Positions 50,716 to 59,472 of a stretch of 64,000 nucleotides of DNA are shown here, piece after piece (position 1 is the first letter of the stretch; each line of letters starts with the position of its first letter). The notes below the pieces were generated by a model that saw only the letters and a list, made by a program, of their open reading frames with translations, was not told where the DNA came from and made no database searches. Source of the DNA: Acholeplasmataceae bacterium (lineage in GTDB: Bacteria > Bacillota_I > Bacilli_A > Acholeplasmatales > Acholeplasmataceae); contig JAIOQX010000002.1 of assembly GCA_021108415.1 (NCBI GenBank), positions 1-64,000 on the forward strand, written 5' to 3'. The translations under genes and the position numbers were made by a program.

Positions 50716-51820
50716 ACTTCTTATAAAGAATTAACGGCACTTCCATTTCACCTTTTAACAAACCAGCATGATGTGCTTTAAACTCAACGCCTTCTTTAAA
50801 CATGAAAAATTTATTTGAAATTGCAATTGCGATATAATCACCTAAAAATGAATCAAGTAGCGGATGCATCTTTTTTTGGCCTATAAGCCCACTTGCCAAA
50901 AATTCATTTTTTGTCATCAATTTATAGTGTTTATTATAAGTCTTGTTAAATTCTGTTTCAAAAGCTTGTTTATATTCATCTTTTACAAAGAAATTGGTTG
51001 CTCTAGGTTCCATAGAAGGTTTTCTAAGTAGATAGGACATTAAGATTTCATCTTTGTATAGATCAATGGGTTCAACGTTCACTAATCCATGATCTGCAAT
51101 CACTATCAAAAGTGTGTCCTTATTCATCTGATTAGAAAAAGTTAAAAGTTCTTGATCTAGATTTTCTAACTTCTCTTTAACTGATAGACCATCAATACCT
51201 ACTTCATGTTCTAATTGATCTGGTTGTGTCCAATATACATATGAGAAATTTTCTTCTTTTTTATGCGTGATTTCTAAAAGACGTTTCATTTGCAAATGAA
51301 ATTTAGCATATCCATTGGGTCTAAAATCTGGGAAAAGTTCGTATGTTTTAACTTCAGGTCTTGATTTTTTAATATAATCATAAAGAAGATCTTGTTTCAA
51401 ATACATCTTGATAAAGTTATTTTGAAAATGTCTTGAATCATCATAGAAGTCTTTATTTAAAAACACAACTAAGTTCGTATCTTCTTTTTTAAAATATTGC
51501 ACCCAGCCTAAATAACCACTTTGATATGGTAAATTTGCTGTTAGGACAGCATTTGTTGCAGCTACTGTAGTTGGTGGAAATATAGAAGTTATTTTTTTAG
51601 CTAAGTTTTTTCTAATAAATGATTCCTCATCTAAATGTTTTTCTATAATATTTATACCCATTCCATCAAGTAAAACTAGGCACACATGTTTAACCGATTT
51701 GTCTAGTTTTTCTTTTAATACTTTAATACTTGGATATTTTGGTTTGACATGATAAAAATCAAGTATCGTATGTGATACGTTAAGTATTGAGTTTTTATAA
51801 TCCGGATACATGATATCCAT
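50714..51820 (-). CDS. Alkaline phosphatase superfamily phosphodiesterase/nucleotide pyrophosphatase
   Basis: A metal-dependent hydrolase (368 aa) of the type I phosphodiesterase/nucleotide pyrophosphatase group. The metal and nucleophile sites are visible as LLDGMGINIIEKH (near residue 46), TIFPPTTVAATNAVL with the likely Thr nucleophile (near 80), WTQPDQLEHEVG (near 195) and IADHGLVNV (near 235). No signal peptide, so it is probably cytoplasmic. It starts one base after the pdp stop with a weak ribosome site, which suggests coupling to pdp. Substrate unknown. Confidence 0.85.
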   Translation of the reverse strand: MDIMYPDYKNSILNVSHTILDFYHVKPKYPSIKVLKEKLDKSVKHVCLVLLDGMGINIIEKHLDEESFIRKNLAKKITSIFPPTTVAATNAVLTANLPYQSGYLGWVQYFKKEDTNLVVFLNKDFYDDSRHFQNNFIKMYLKQDLLYDYIKKSRPEVKTYELFPDFRPNGYAKFHLQMKRLLEITHKKEENFSYVYWTQPDQLEHEVGIDGLSVKEKLENLDQELLTFSNQMNKDTLLIVIADHGLVNVEPIDLYKDEILMSYLLRKPSMEPRATNFFVKDEYKQAFETEFNKTYNKHYKLMTKNEFLASGLIGQKKMHPLLDSFLGDYIAIAISNKFFMFKEGVEFKAHHAGLLKGEMEVPLILYKK

Positions 51821-51821
51821 A

Positions 51822-53117
51822 TTATGATATTTTACGTTTAATTAATGTAATTGATTTCTTTTGGTTGCCAATAGTAATCGCATCTAAAAGTAATGTTTTA
51901 GCTTCTTCAATACCTTTATCTTGTACATAGAAAGTTGCTAATACATCGCCTTTTTTCACAAAATCACCAATTTTTTTATGTAAATCAATACCTACATCAA
52001 GCAATATTTTATCTTCTTTAGTTTCTCTACCAGCACCTAAACGCATAGCAGCTTTACCAATATCAAGTGCATTCATTTCTGTAATATAGCCTTCTTCTTG
52101 TGATAATACTTCAACTTTATTATCTGATAAAAGTTTTTCCTTATGTTTAATAACTTCAATATCTCCGCCTTGAGCAGCTACTAATTCAATAAACTTATCA
52201 TAAGCACTTCCATCATTTAATGCTTTGTTCATCATTTCTCTAGCTTCTTTATCTGACTTAGCAAGATTTGCGTCCATTAATAGTTGAGATCCAATTGCTA
52301 ATGTTACTTCAACTAAATCATCTGGACCTTGTCCTTGAAGAGTTTCTATTGCTTCATAAACTTCAAGTGCATTACCTATTTTATGACCTAATGGTTCATC
52401 CATACCTGTTAGAATTGCTGTAACTTTTTTACCTGCAAGTTGTCCTATAGAAACCATAAGCTCTGCAAGTTGAACAGCTTCTTCTTCAGTTTTCATAAAT
52501 GCACCATGTCCAACTTTTACATCAAGGCAGATCGCATCTGCACCACTTGCTAATTTTTTTGACATAATAGATGATGCAATAAGTGGTATACAATCAACTG
52601 TAGCCGTAACATCTCTTAATGCATAAAACTTTTTATCGGCTGGAGCAACATCTCCACTTTGTCCTACAACTGCAATACCTATATCTTGGACTTGTTTGAT
52701 AAAATCTTGAACTGATAATTCTACTTGATATCCTGGAATAGATTCTAATTTATCAATAGTACCACCAGTATGACCTAAACCTCTACCACTCATTTTAGCA
52801 ACTTTAGCGCCTAATGCAGCTAATAGAGGACCTAGCACAAGTGTGACTTTGTCACCAACACCACCTGTTGAATGTTTATCTACTTTAATACCTTTAATTG
52901 CTGATAAATCAATAGAATCTCCTGAATCTCTCATTGCAAGTGCTAAATGAGTAGCTTCTTGTTCTGTCATTTGATTGAAATATGTAGCCATTAAAAAAGC
53001 ACTGATTTGATAATCAGGTATATTACCTTTTGTGTAAGATTGTATTAAATACTCAATTTCTTCTTTGCTTAATTCATAGCCATCTCTTTTTTTAGTTATG
53101 ATATCTATAATATGCAT
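51822..53117 (-). CDS. pdp: Pyrimidine-nucleoside phosphorylase
   Basis: It splits uridine, thymidine and deoxyuridine with phosphate. Signature KHSTGGVGDKVTLVLGPL (near residue 80), SGRGLGHTGGTIDKLE (near 112) and C-terminal domain with AMRLGAGRETKED. Normal length (431 aa). The ATG at 53117 follows AAGGAG at a longish distance; a GTG nine bases upstream is too close to it. With deoD and deoC in the window, it provides deoxyribose-1-phosphate for catabolism. Confidence 0.94.
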   Translation of the reverse strand: MHIIDIITKKRDGYELSKEEIEYLIQSYTKGNIPDYQISAFLMATYFNQMTEQEATHLALAMRDSGDSIDLSAIKGIKVDKHSTGGVGDKVTLVLGPLLAALGAKVAKMSGRGLGHTGGTIDKLESIPGYQVELSVQDFIKQVQDIGIAVVGQSGDVAPADKKFYALRDVTATVDCIPLIASSIMSKKLASGADAICLDVKVGHGAFMKTEEEAVQLAELMVSIGQLAGKKVTAILTGMDEPLGHKIGNALEVYEAIETLQGQGPDDLVEVTLAIGSQLLMDANLAKSDKEAREMMNKALNDGSAYDKFIELVAAQGGDIEVIKHKEKLLSDNKVEVLSQEEGYITEMNALDIGKAAMRLGAGRETKEDKILLDVGIDLHKKIGDFVKKGDVLATFYVQDKGIEEAKTLLLDAITIGNQKKSITLIKRKIS

Positions 53118-53165
53118 ATTGATCACATCTCCTTATATCTATTTTATCACAAAATAAGCCAAATA

Positions 53166-53174
53166 TGGTATAAT
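53166..53174 (+). promoter_or_regulatory. Extended -10 promoter of the 55-residue membrane protein gene
   Basis: TGGTATAAT with TATAAT at 53169-53174, 60 bases before the small ORF at 53234. Confidence 0.5.
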
Positions 53175-53233
53175 AACTGTAAAGAAAGATTGTGTTGAAA
53201 CTTGAAATAATTTGAGTTTTTGGGAGGATTAAA

Positions 53234-53401
53234 ATGAGAGATATTAATGGTAGACAACGTGAATTTTGGAATGAAAAAGCTAGAAATAAAGAAAACGGTA
53301 CTGAAAGAAGTGATTATGATCATTCATTTTCTTTAGTTTCAGTTATTCTTTTTGTTATTGTTTTAGCTGCGATAATTGCATCAATTATCTTTTTGATGTA
53401 A
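53234..53401 (+). CDS. Small single-span membrane protein (55 aa)
   Basis: An ORF of 55 codons with a strong ribosome site, GGGAGG, seven bases upstream of the ATG and an extended -10 promoter before it. The product is a charged N-terminal half (MRDINGRQREFWNEKARNKE and onward) and a C-terminal hydrophobic helix of about 23 residues (SLVSVILFVIVLAAIIASII). No known family is recognised. It lies just upstream of a histidine phosphatase gene and may share its transcript. Confidence 0.65.
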   Translation: MRDINGRQREFWNEKARNKENGTERSDYDHSFSLVSVILFVIVLAAIIASIIFLM

Positions 53402-53444
53402 CATCTGTTTTATCTACATTAAATACACTTAAAAGAGGATATAT

Positions 53445-54020
53445 ATGATTTTAGCAATGGTCAGACACGGACAAACAAATTCAAATATCAACCAAATCAT
53501 TCAGGGAAGAACTGATAATCCGCTTAATGAAGCTGGGAGATTAGAAGCACAACAATTAGCAGATGTCTTAAAAGCTGAACATAAAAGCTTTGATGCATTT
53601 ATATCATCTCCTTTATCTAGAGCATTAGAAACTTCCCTTATCGTATCTAGGGAGTTAAACTACAATAAACCTATTCATGTTGTACAACAACTTGTAGAAA
53701 GAAATTTTCATCATTTGGAAGGTAGGCCAGTTGAAATAGGCATGCCGTTAGTAAGACAACAAGGATATAAGTATCCTGGATATGAAGACGATGAAAAAAT
53801 AATTAAAAGAGTTGTAACTACAACTCTAAATTTAGAAAAGACATATAAAAATAAGGAAGTTTTATGTGTTGCGCATTCTCATGTCATAAAGTCACTATTA
53901 GTTTATATTGATCCAATAAAATATCAATTTTCAAATTATTTAATTAATAATTGTGATATTCTCTACTTTGAACTTAAAGATAAAAAACTATCACTTATAA
54001 AACATCAAAAAAACGACTAA
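53445..54020 (+). CDS. Histidine phosphatase superfamily protein (phosphoglycerate mutase-like)
   Basis: A 191-residue phosphatase with the phosphohistidine motif MVRHGQTNSN (residues 5-14), the SPLSRALETS block (near 55), a Glu in VERNFHHLEG and the second His in CVAHSHVIKSLL (near 145). The size and QGRTDNPLNEAGR fit the broad-specificity PhoE/CobC-like group more than glycolytic mutases. AGAGGA precedes the start. The stop codon lies in a bidirectional terminator. Confidence 0.88.
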   Translation: MILAMVRHGQTNSNINQIIQGRTDNPLNEAGRLEAQQLADVLKAEHKSFDAFISSPLSRALETSLIVSRELNYNKPIHVVQQLVERNFHHLEGRPVEIGMPLVRQQGYKYPGYEDDEKIIKRVVTTTLNLEKTYKNKEVLCVAHSHVIKSLLVYIDPIKYQFSNYLINNCDILYFELKDKKLSLIKHQKND

Positions 54021-54036
54021 ATTTAGTCGTTTTTTG
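54007..54036. terminator. Bidirectional terminator holding both convergent stop codons
   Basis: The palindrome with arm AAAAACGACTAAA and its complement spans 54007-54036. The plus-strand stop TAA (54018-54020) and the minus-strand stop TAA (54023-54025) are both in the hairpin. Confidence 0.9.
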
Positions 54037-54820
54037 TTAGTGAATCATTAATGATATGAAAAACTTTATCTGCTAGATCTGAAGTTTTTAATCCTTTAAC
54101 ATCTTCATATTTAATTAATTCATGTATTGTAACTTTTATCTTTGTTCGCTTAAAAGGTAGATTATGCTTAATCATTGTCGTTCCATCTATACTAATTGGT
54201 AACATATCAGCTTCAGCTTTAACACCTAGGCGATAAGCACCTGCTCTCATAGCAACCATCTTTATATCATTTCGATCTTTAATCCCACCTTCAGGAAAAA
54301 TAACCATTGCCATACCCTGTTTAACAACTTTAATCGCTTCTACCATCGCTCTAGCTGTATTTCTATCACTAGATCGATCTATTGGAAAAGCTCCAATAGA
54401 GCGCAGCATTCCATGCATAAATGGATATTTATAAACACCACTTTTTGGTGTATAACTTGTTGGTCTGGTTACGGCTTCCATAATAACTACTGGATCTGCA
54501 TATGATTTATGATTTGCATAAACTGTTAGTCTTCCAGTCTTTGGAATATTTTCTCTACCAACAATTTCTAATCTTAATCTGAAAATATATCTATTTAGAA
54601 AATAGGCTACACTTCTATATAAATAAATTTTATATCGATTAAACAATTTAGTTCTAGTTAATAGTGGAATTTGGACCAAAATAAACAAGACTGTAAAAAT
54701 CAGACCTAAAATGACACCTGGAATAATCCATAGCAAAATATAATAATAGGATAGATTAATGATCAGATGTAATCCATATGTAAATGCTATTGATAAAATG
54801 ATAAATATTGCAGAGATCAT
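54023..54820 (-). CDS. plsC: 1-acyl-sn-glycerol-3-phosphate acyltransferase (PlsC)
   Basis: It adds the second acyl chain in phosphatidic acid synthesis at the membrane. Two N-terminal hydrophobic segments (about 1-55) are followed by the acyltransferase motifs NHKSYADP (HxxxxD, near residue 107), GAFPIDRSSDRN and FPEGG (near 175). 265 aa, normal length. It follows folA by two bases in the thyA-folA-plsC run. Confidence 0.92.
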   Translation of the reverse strand: MISAIFIILSIAFTYGLHLIINLSYYYILLWIIPGVILGLIFTVLFILVQIPLLTRTKLFNRYKIYLYRSVAYFLNRYIFRLRLEIVGRENIPKTGRLTVYANHKSYADPVVIMEAVTRPTSYTPKSGVYKYPFMHGMLRSIGAFPIDRSSDRNTARAMVEAIKVVKQGMAMVIFPEGGIKDRNDIKMVAMRAGAYRLGVKAEADMLPISIDGTTMIKHNLPFKRTKIKVTIHELIKYEDVKGLKTSDLADKVFHIINDSLTKND

Positions 54821-54822
54821 AA

Positions 54823-55290
54823 CTAAATCCTTTCGTATGTTGAAAATATGAGTTGATCTTCCATTTTTTTATGAGTTAATCTAAATTTAGATAAATCAAA
54901 TGTAGGAAAATATACATTGCCTTCATGAGCTTTTAATACATAAGTAATATAAAGTCTGTCTGAAAAAGGTAACATCAATTTATAAATAGTTCTACCACCT
55001 ATTACAAAAATATCTTCTTTTAAATCTTTAACGAACTCAAAGATATCCTTAACATGAATTGCGTCATCATAGTGAACATCTAATATATTTGCGACATACA
55101 CTTTTTTAAAAGGTAGTGGTTTTGTTTTATAATATGTTTTTAAAGATTGATAAGTAAGATCACCCATTAAGACCGATTGATCTTTTGTTTTATTTTTAAA
55201 GTATTTTAAATCATTTGGATAATGCCAAGGTAGAAGATTATCTTTACCAATTAGCCAATTTTCATCCATAGCCCATATCATTGAAATCAT
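54823..55290 (-). CDS. folA: Dihydrofolate reductase
   Basis: It reduces dihydrofolate made by ThyA. The N-terminal [28 protein letters not shown] contains the Trp and Asp/Pro residues of the active site (shown here in part), and [14 protein letters not shown] binds NADPH (near residue 95). 155 aa. It overlaps the thyA stop by four bases, the classical thyA-folA pair. Confidence 0.95.
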   Translation of the reverse strand: MISMIWAMDENWLIGKDNLLPWHYPNDLKYFKNKTKDQSVLMGDLTYQSLKTYYKTKPLPFKKVYVANILDVHYDDAIHVKDIFEFVKDLKEDIFVIGGRTIYKLMLPFSDRLYITYVLKAHEGNVYFPTFDLSKFRLTHKKMEDQLIFSTYERI

Positions 55291-56153
55291 ACAGCTACCT
55301 TGCCTTTAATTCTTGGATGAGGATCATATCCTTTTAGTTTAAAATCTTCATATTTAAAATCGAATAAAGATTTAACATCTTTATTAATTTCCATAACTGG
55401 GAGTTTTTTTGTATCTCTTGATAATTGAAGATTAATTTGCTCAAAATGATTTTGATATATATGTGCATCACCTAATGTGTGCACAAATTCTCCAACTTCT
55501 AAATTAGTGACTTGTGCCATCATCATTAATAATAATGCATAAGATGCAATATTAAATGGAACGCCTAAGAATATATCTGCACTTCGTTGATACAATTGAA
55601 GTGATAATTTTCCATCTGCAACATAGAACTGAATCAATGTATGACATGGTGGTAAAGCCATATCCTTAATTTCACTTGGGTTCCAAGCGCTTAAAATCAT
55701 ACGTCTAGAATTTGGATTGTCTTTGATCAAATCTAGAATATATTGGAGTTGATCCACACCATTAAAATTTCTCCATTGTGCGCCATATACAGGACCTAAA
55801 TCACCATATTTAGCTGAAAAATCATCATCATTTTTTATTTTATCAACATATTCATCCATGGTTTCACCAGCATAATCAGCACTTATTTTAAATGTTTCAT
55901 AAGGCCATGCATTCCAAATTTTGACACTGTTTTCTACTAAATATCTAATATTTGTATCACCAGAAATAAACCATAACAATTCATGTATGATTGATTTTAA
56001 ATGTACTTTTTTAGTTGTAAGTAATGGAAAACCTTCGCTTAAATCAAAACGCATTTGATATCCAAAAACACTTTTTGTACCTGTTTGTGTACGGTCCATC
56101 TTGAATGTTCCATTGTCCATCACATGCTTGCATAAATCAAGATATGCTTTCAT
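55287..56153 (-). CDS. thyA: Thymidylate synthase
   Basis: It methylates dUMP to dTMP. The catalytic Cys lies in [13 protein letters not shown] (near residue 170), with the dUMP-binding [20 protein letters not shown] and the folate-binding C-terminal end. The N-terminal block [20 protein letters not shown] is typical. 288 aa. AAGGAGG precedes the start. Upstream dUMP may come from ComEB at 23.7 kb. Confidence 0.97.
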   Translation of the reverse strand: MKAYLDLCKHVMDNGTFKMDRTQTGTKSVFGYQMRFDLSEGFPLLTTKKVHLKSIIHELLWFISGDTNIRYLVENSVKIWNAWPYETFKISADYAGETMDEYVDKIKNDDDFSAKYGDLGPVYGAQWRNFNGVDQLQYILDLIKDNPNSRRMILSAWNPSEIKDMALPPCHTLIQFYVADGKLSLQLYQRSADIFLGVPFNIASYALLLMMMAQVTNLEVGEFVHTLGDAHIYQNHFEQINLQLSRDTKKLPVMEINKDVKSLFDFKYEDFKLKGYDPHPRIKGKVAV

Positions 56154-56166
56154 TTAAAAAGCCTCC

Positions 56167-57543
56167 TTACTTAGCTAATTCGTATAGTGCTTCTGTATAA
56201 ATCATGATTGCCATAAAGAAATCATCTAAATCAATAAATTCATTTTTTTGATGAATATATGTTGGTTTTTCTAAAAAATGCGGTCCAAACGCAACGCTAT
56301 TTGGTAGTGCTCTTGCAAATGTACCTCCACCAATCGTAATAGGATCAGAAAAATCATTCGTGTGTTTTCTATAAACCTTAAGAAGTTTTTGTACAAGTTC
56401 TGATTTTGGATCAATATATAATAATTCTTGATGATTATCTACTGTAACAGTCGATCCATAAGATTTAACACTTTCTTTAAGAGTTGATACAACTTCATCA
56501 AATTTCACACCATTTGGATATCTTAGATTTAAATTAAAACGGTATTTACCATCAATTGTAGACATAGCGCCTAAATTAATAGTCAAATGACCCATTTCTT
56601 CATCTTTATAAGCAACACCTAATTTTTGTCCGTGAATATCATGAATTAATCTATCACACGCTAGTTTAACGATTGGATGATTAACTTTTGCATCATTTAA
56701 AAATTCAAATAAACGATCAATAGCATTTTCTCCAAATTGTGGTGTTGAGCCATGTGCACTCTTTCCAAATACTTTAACACATGAAAGACCATCTTTTTCT
56801 TCAAAAGTACCTTGATATGTATTAGCTTTTAAAAATGCATTAAATAATTTTTGATAATCTTTATTTGGTTTCAATTTTGCTTCTGCATAATCAGGAACCA
56901 TGTTATCTCTAAATCCACCTTTGACATCTACAAGATCACTGCCTTTAAGATCTCCTTCAACAAATATTCTTGAAATACCTTTTTCAGCATATATCAATGG
57001 GAAATCAGCATCAGGAATAAATCCAGAAACTGGAATTTCAGGATATACACTAAAATAATGTCTAACCCCTCTCCAAGCTGTTTCTTCATCTGTACCTAGT
57101 ATTAACTTAATTCTCTTTGATAATTTAACATCTAATTCTTTTAATATCTTAAGCGCATAATAAATGGCAATCGTTGGGCCTTTGTCATCTTCAGTCCCAC
57201 GACCATACATTTTATTGTCATCTATAACAGCACCATATGCTGGAAAAGTCCAATCATTTCCTGCAGGAACAACATCTAAATGTCCAATTGTACCTACATA
57301 TTCTTTTTGATTACCATATGATATATGACCTGCATACCCATCAAGATTTACACAATCAAAACCATCTTTTTCACCTAATTGAATCATATAATCAAGTGCA
57401 TCTTTAATACCTTCGCCAAATGGTGCACCTTTACGATTAGGGTCATATGTTGTCATCTCTGAGTTAATTTTGATTAACCCAGTTAAATCTTTTAAAATTT
57501 CTTCTTTTCTTTTTAATACTTCTACTTTAAAATTGATATTCAT
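56167..57543 (-). CDS. pepV: M20-family dipeptidase PepV
   Basis: A cytoplasmic zinc peptidase (458 aa) that cleaves Xaa-Xaa dipeptides. Metal-binding residues in GHLDVVPAG (near residue 85), GRGTEDDKGPTIAIYY (near 115), GTDEETAWRG (near 150) and the C-terminal HQKNEFI (near 440). The lid domain fits PepV. AAAGGAG precedes the start. Confidence 0.93.
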   Translation of the reverse strand: MNINFKVEVLKRKEEILKDLTGLIKINSEMTTYDPNRKGAPFGEGIKDALDYMIQLGEKDGFDCVNLDGYAGHISYGNQKEYVGTIGHLDVVPAGNDWTFPAYGAVIDDNKMYGRGTEDDKGPTIAIYYALKILKELDVKLSKRIKLILGTDEETAWRGVRHYFSVYPEIPVSGFIPDADFPLIYAEKGISRIFVEGDLKGSDLVDVKGGFRDNMVPDYAEAKLKPNKDYQKLFNAFLKANTYQGTFEEKDGLSCVKVFGKSAHGSTPQFGENAIDRLFEFLNDAKVNHPIVKLACDRLIHDIHGQKLGVAYKDEEMGHLTINLGAMSTIDGKYRFNLNLRYPNGVKFDEVVSTLKESVKSYGSTVTVDNHQELLYIDPKSELVQKLLKVYRKHTNDFSDPITIGGGTFARALPNSVAFGPHFLEKPTYIHQKNEFIDLDDFFMAIMIYTEALYELAK

Positions 57544-57600
57544 ATATATTCAACTCCTTTAATATATTGTAGCATAAATATGATTATATATTAAGTTAAA

Positions 57601-57633
57601 TAAACAAAAACAGATGCTTTTTAGCATCCGTTT
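57601..57633 (-). terminator. Terminator of ssb
   Basis: The minus strand reads AACGGATGC, a TAAAAA-type loop, GCATCTGTT and a T-rich tail. Confidence 0.75.
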
Positions 57634-57676
57634 ATTGTTTTTCTAAACATCTTCACTTATCTAAAGATATTAGCTT

Positions 57677-58039
57677 TTATGATTGCTTAGATTCTTTCTC
57701 TAAACTAGCGTCTTGTTTATGACTTGAAGATAAGAATGTTATTCTTTCTGCAATCACTTCAAGCATGTTTAACTTCTTTTCTTCATCAAGTTCATATTTG
57801 TAAGTTTGTAATCTAGCTTTAACCGCAATCATCGTTCCTTTAAAGCAATAGGACTCAATTGCTGTCGCAAGACCTTCCCATACAGAGATTTTAATAAAAT
57901 CTGTATCGTAATTACCTTCCATATTTTTAAAACCTCTTTGTACTGCTAAAATAACATCACTTACTTTTCTACCATCTGCTAATATTTTTGTTTCTGGATC
58001 TTTTGTCAAACGTCCAACAAGTATCAATTGATTAACCAT
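57677..58039 (-). CDS. ssb: Single-stranded DNA-binding protein without the acidic tip
   Basis: An OB-fold protein of 120 residues starting MVNQLILVGRLTKDPE, with FIKISVWEGLATAIESYCFKG in the core. It ends in SSHKQDASLEKESKQS and lacks the acidic DDDIPF-type tip that recruits partners in most SSBs. The start at 58039 follows AAAAGGAG; the longer frame to 58087 has no site. Monocistronic with its own terminator, not in the usual rpsF-ssb-rpsR context, so it may be a secondary SSB. Confidence 0.85.
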   Translation of the reverse strand: MVNQLILVGRLTKDPETKILADGRKVSDVILAVQRGFKNMEGNYDTDFIKISVWEGLATAIESYCFKGTMIAVKARLQTYKYELDEEKKLNMLEVIAERITFLSSSHKQDASLEKESKQS

Positions 58040-58183
58040 AATATCTCCTTTTATTTTTAAGTATATGTTAATCTTTGATATATCCATAATGACTAATTAA
58101 TAGCTTCAAGTATTAAATTTATAATTTTTTTTCATAAAGTATAAATATTTATTTCATTTGATCTATAGTATTTGTTTTTATTA

Positions 58184-58214
58184 TAAAAAAAAGACTATCA
58201 TTTAGTCTTTTTTA
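58184..58214 (-). terminator. Terminator after the M16 peptidase genes, stop codon in the loop
   Basis: AAAAGACTA and TAGTCTTTT flank a loop that contains the stop codon (58198-58200) of the upstream gene; the minus strand continues with T residues. Confidence 0.85.
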
Positions 58215-59472
58215 AAATAAGTGTCGTAACTGATCTTTTATAAATTCTTTTTAACGCATCCAGCATATCATCATAAGATACATCATTCATCATATCTACA
58301 ACTTCAAAAAGTGATGTTTTTTGATGAAAGTATTTGTTATATAAATAGGTTTTAGTCTCAATCGAGTTTAATGCAAAAATAAATTGACCCAAATAAACCT
58401 TTTTATATCGATCAAAATCAATTTCATTTAGATCTTCAAATGCATCTTTAGTTAAATAGTTGATTAGAATATTTTTTAGTTTTGTTATATGTTTCGTTTC
58501 CGCATAAATCATAATGAATTCAGCTTTTTTCTCAAATGTTGTATTGACATAAAAACTCTGATTAATCATTTGACTATTTAATAAATTTTCATACATTTTA
58601 GATGATGAACCTAACAGCATATTCAAACACATCGTCATAGCCATCTCTCTTTTGATTAATGCTTGATCAGATCTACCTTTTGGGTCTAATTTAAATCCTA
58701 ACATCAGTTTGTCAACTTGAATGTCTTCTGTTAAAACTTCGACTTTTTTTACTAATGTCTTTGATTCATTAGGAAAATTAATCATTGGTTTAATATGTGT
58801 GTTTTCTACTTGATCATAATTCTTAAAGAATGCTTTCATTTCCTTTATATTGATTTTTCCTGAGATCGTAAGTAATCGCATGTTTGGATGATAAAAATGC
58901 TTGTAAACCGATTCTAACAACTCAGGTGTTATGTCTTGTATCGATTCAACAGTCCCACCTATATCATGTTTCATATAATGGTGATGATACATATTTTCCA
59001 TTAAATTGTTTTGCATCTTTGATACGTGATCATCTAAATACATTTTTAATTCTTGTGCGATAATTTCTTTTTCTTGATCGACATTATCTTTTGTAAAATA
59101 TGGCGTATCTAACATGTCTAATAAATGAGTTAAGGCTTCTAAAACATGATCAGTTGCGGTAAACATATAAGATGTTTGATGATATGAAGTCATCGCATTT
59201 GCATCTACACCAATATTTGAAAACTTCGCAAATGCATCCCCGTCTGGATTTGCAAATATTTTATGTTCCATAAAATGTGCAGTCCCTGGAGGTGTTACAT
59301 AATTTTTATGATCATATGTATATGATAAATCAAGTGAACCATAAGGTATAGATAGTTCTACATACGTAGAATAGACAGGTTCTTCTTTAGGTAACAGATG
59401 AACTTGCATACCATTTTTTAATTTGATAATATAAACATTTTCATTAAATCTTTGATGATATTTATGGATCAT
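58198..59472 (-). CDS. M16 zinc peptidase, catalytic type (YmfH-like)
   Basis: A 424-residue insulinase-family peptidase with the inverted zinc motif HFMEH (near residue 67) and the distal Glu in QEKEIIAQEL about 75 residues later. It starts within the last four bases of the partner gene, so the two are coupled and probably form a heterodimer, as YmfF/YmfH in Bacillus. Substrate not known. Confidence 0.9.
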   Translation of the reverse strand: MIHKYHQRFNENVYIIKLKNGMQVHLLPKEEPVYSTYVELSIPYGSLDLSYTYDHKNYVTPPGTAHFMEHKIFANPDGDAFAKFSNIGVDANAMTSYHQTSYMFTATDHVLEALTHLLDMLDTPYFTKDNVDQEKEIIAQELKMYLDDHVSKMQNNLMENMYHHHYMKHDIGGTVESIQDITPELLESVYKHFYHPNMRLLTISGKINIKEMKAFFKNYDQVENTHIKPMINFPNESKTLVKKVEVLTEDIQVDKLMLGFKLDPKGRSDQALIKREMAMTMCLNMLLGSSSKMYENLLNSQMINQSFYVNTTFEKKAEFIMIYAETKHITKLKNILINYLTKDAFEDLNEIDFDRYKKVYLGQFIFALNSIETKTYLYNKYFHQKTSLFEVVDMMNDVSYDDMLDALKRIYKRSVTTLILKKTK

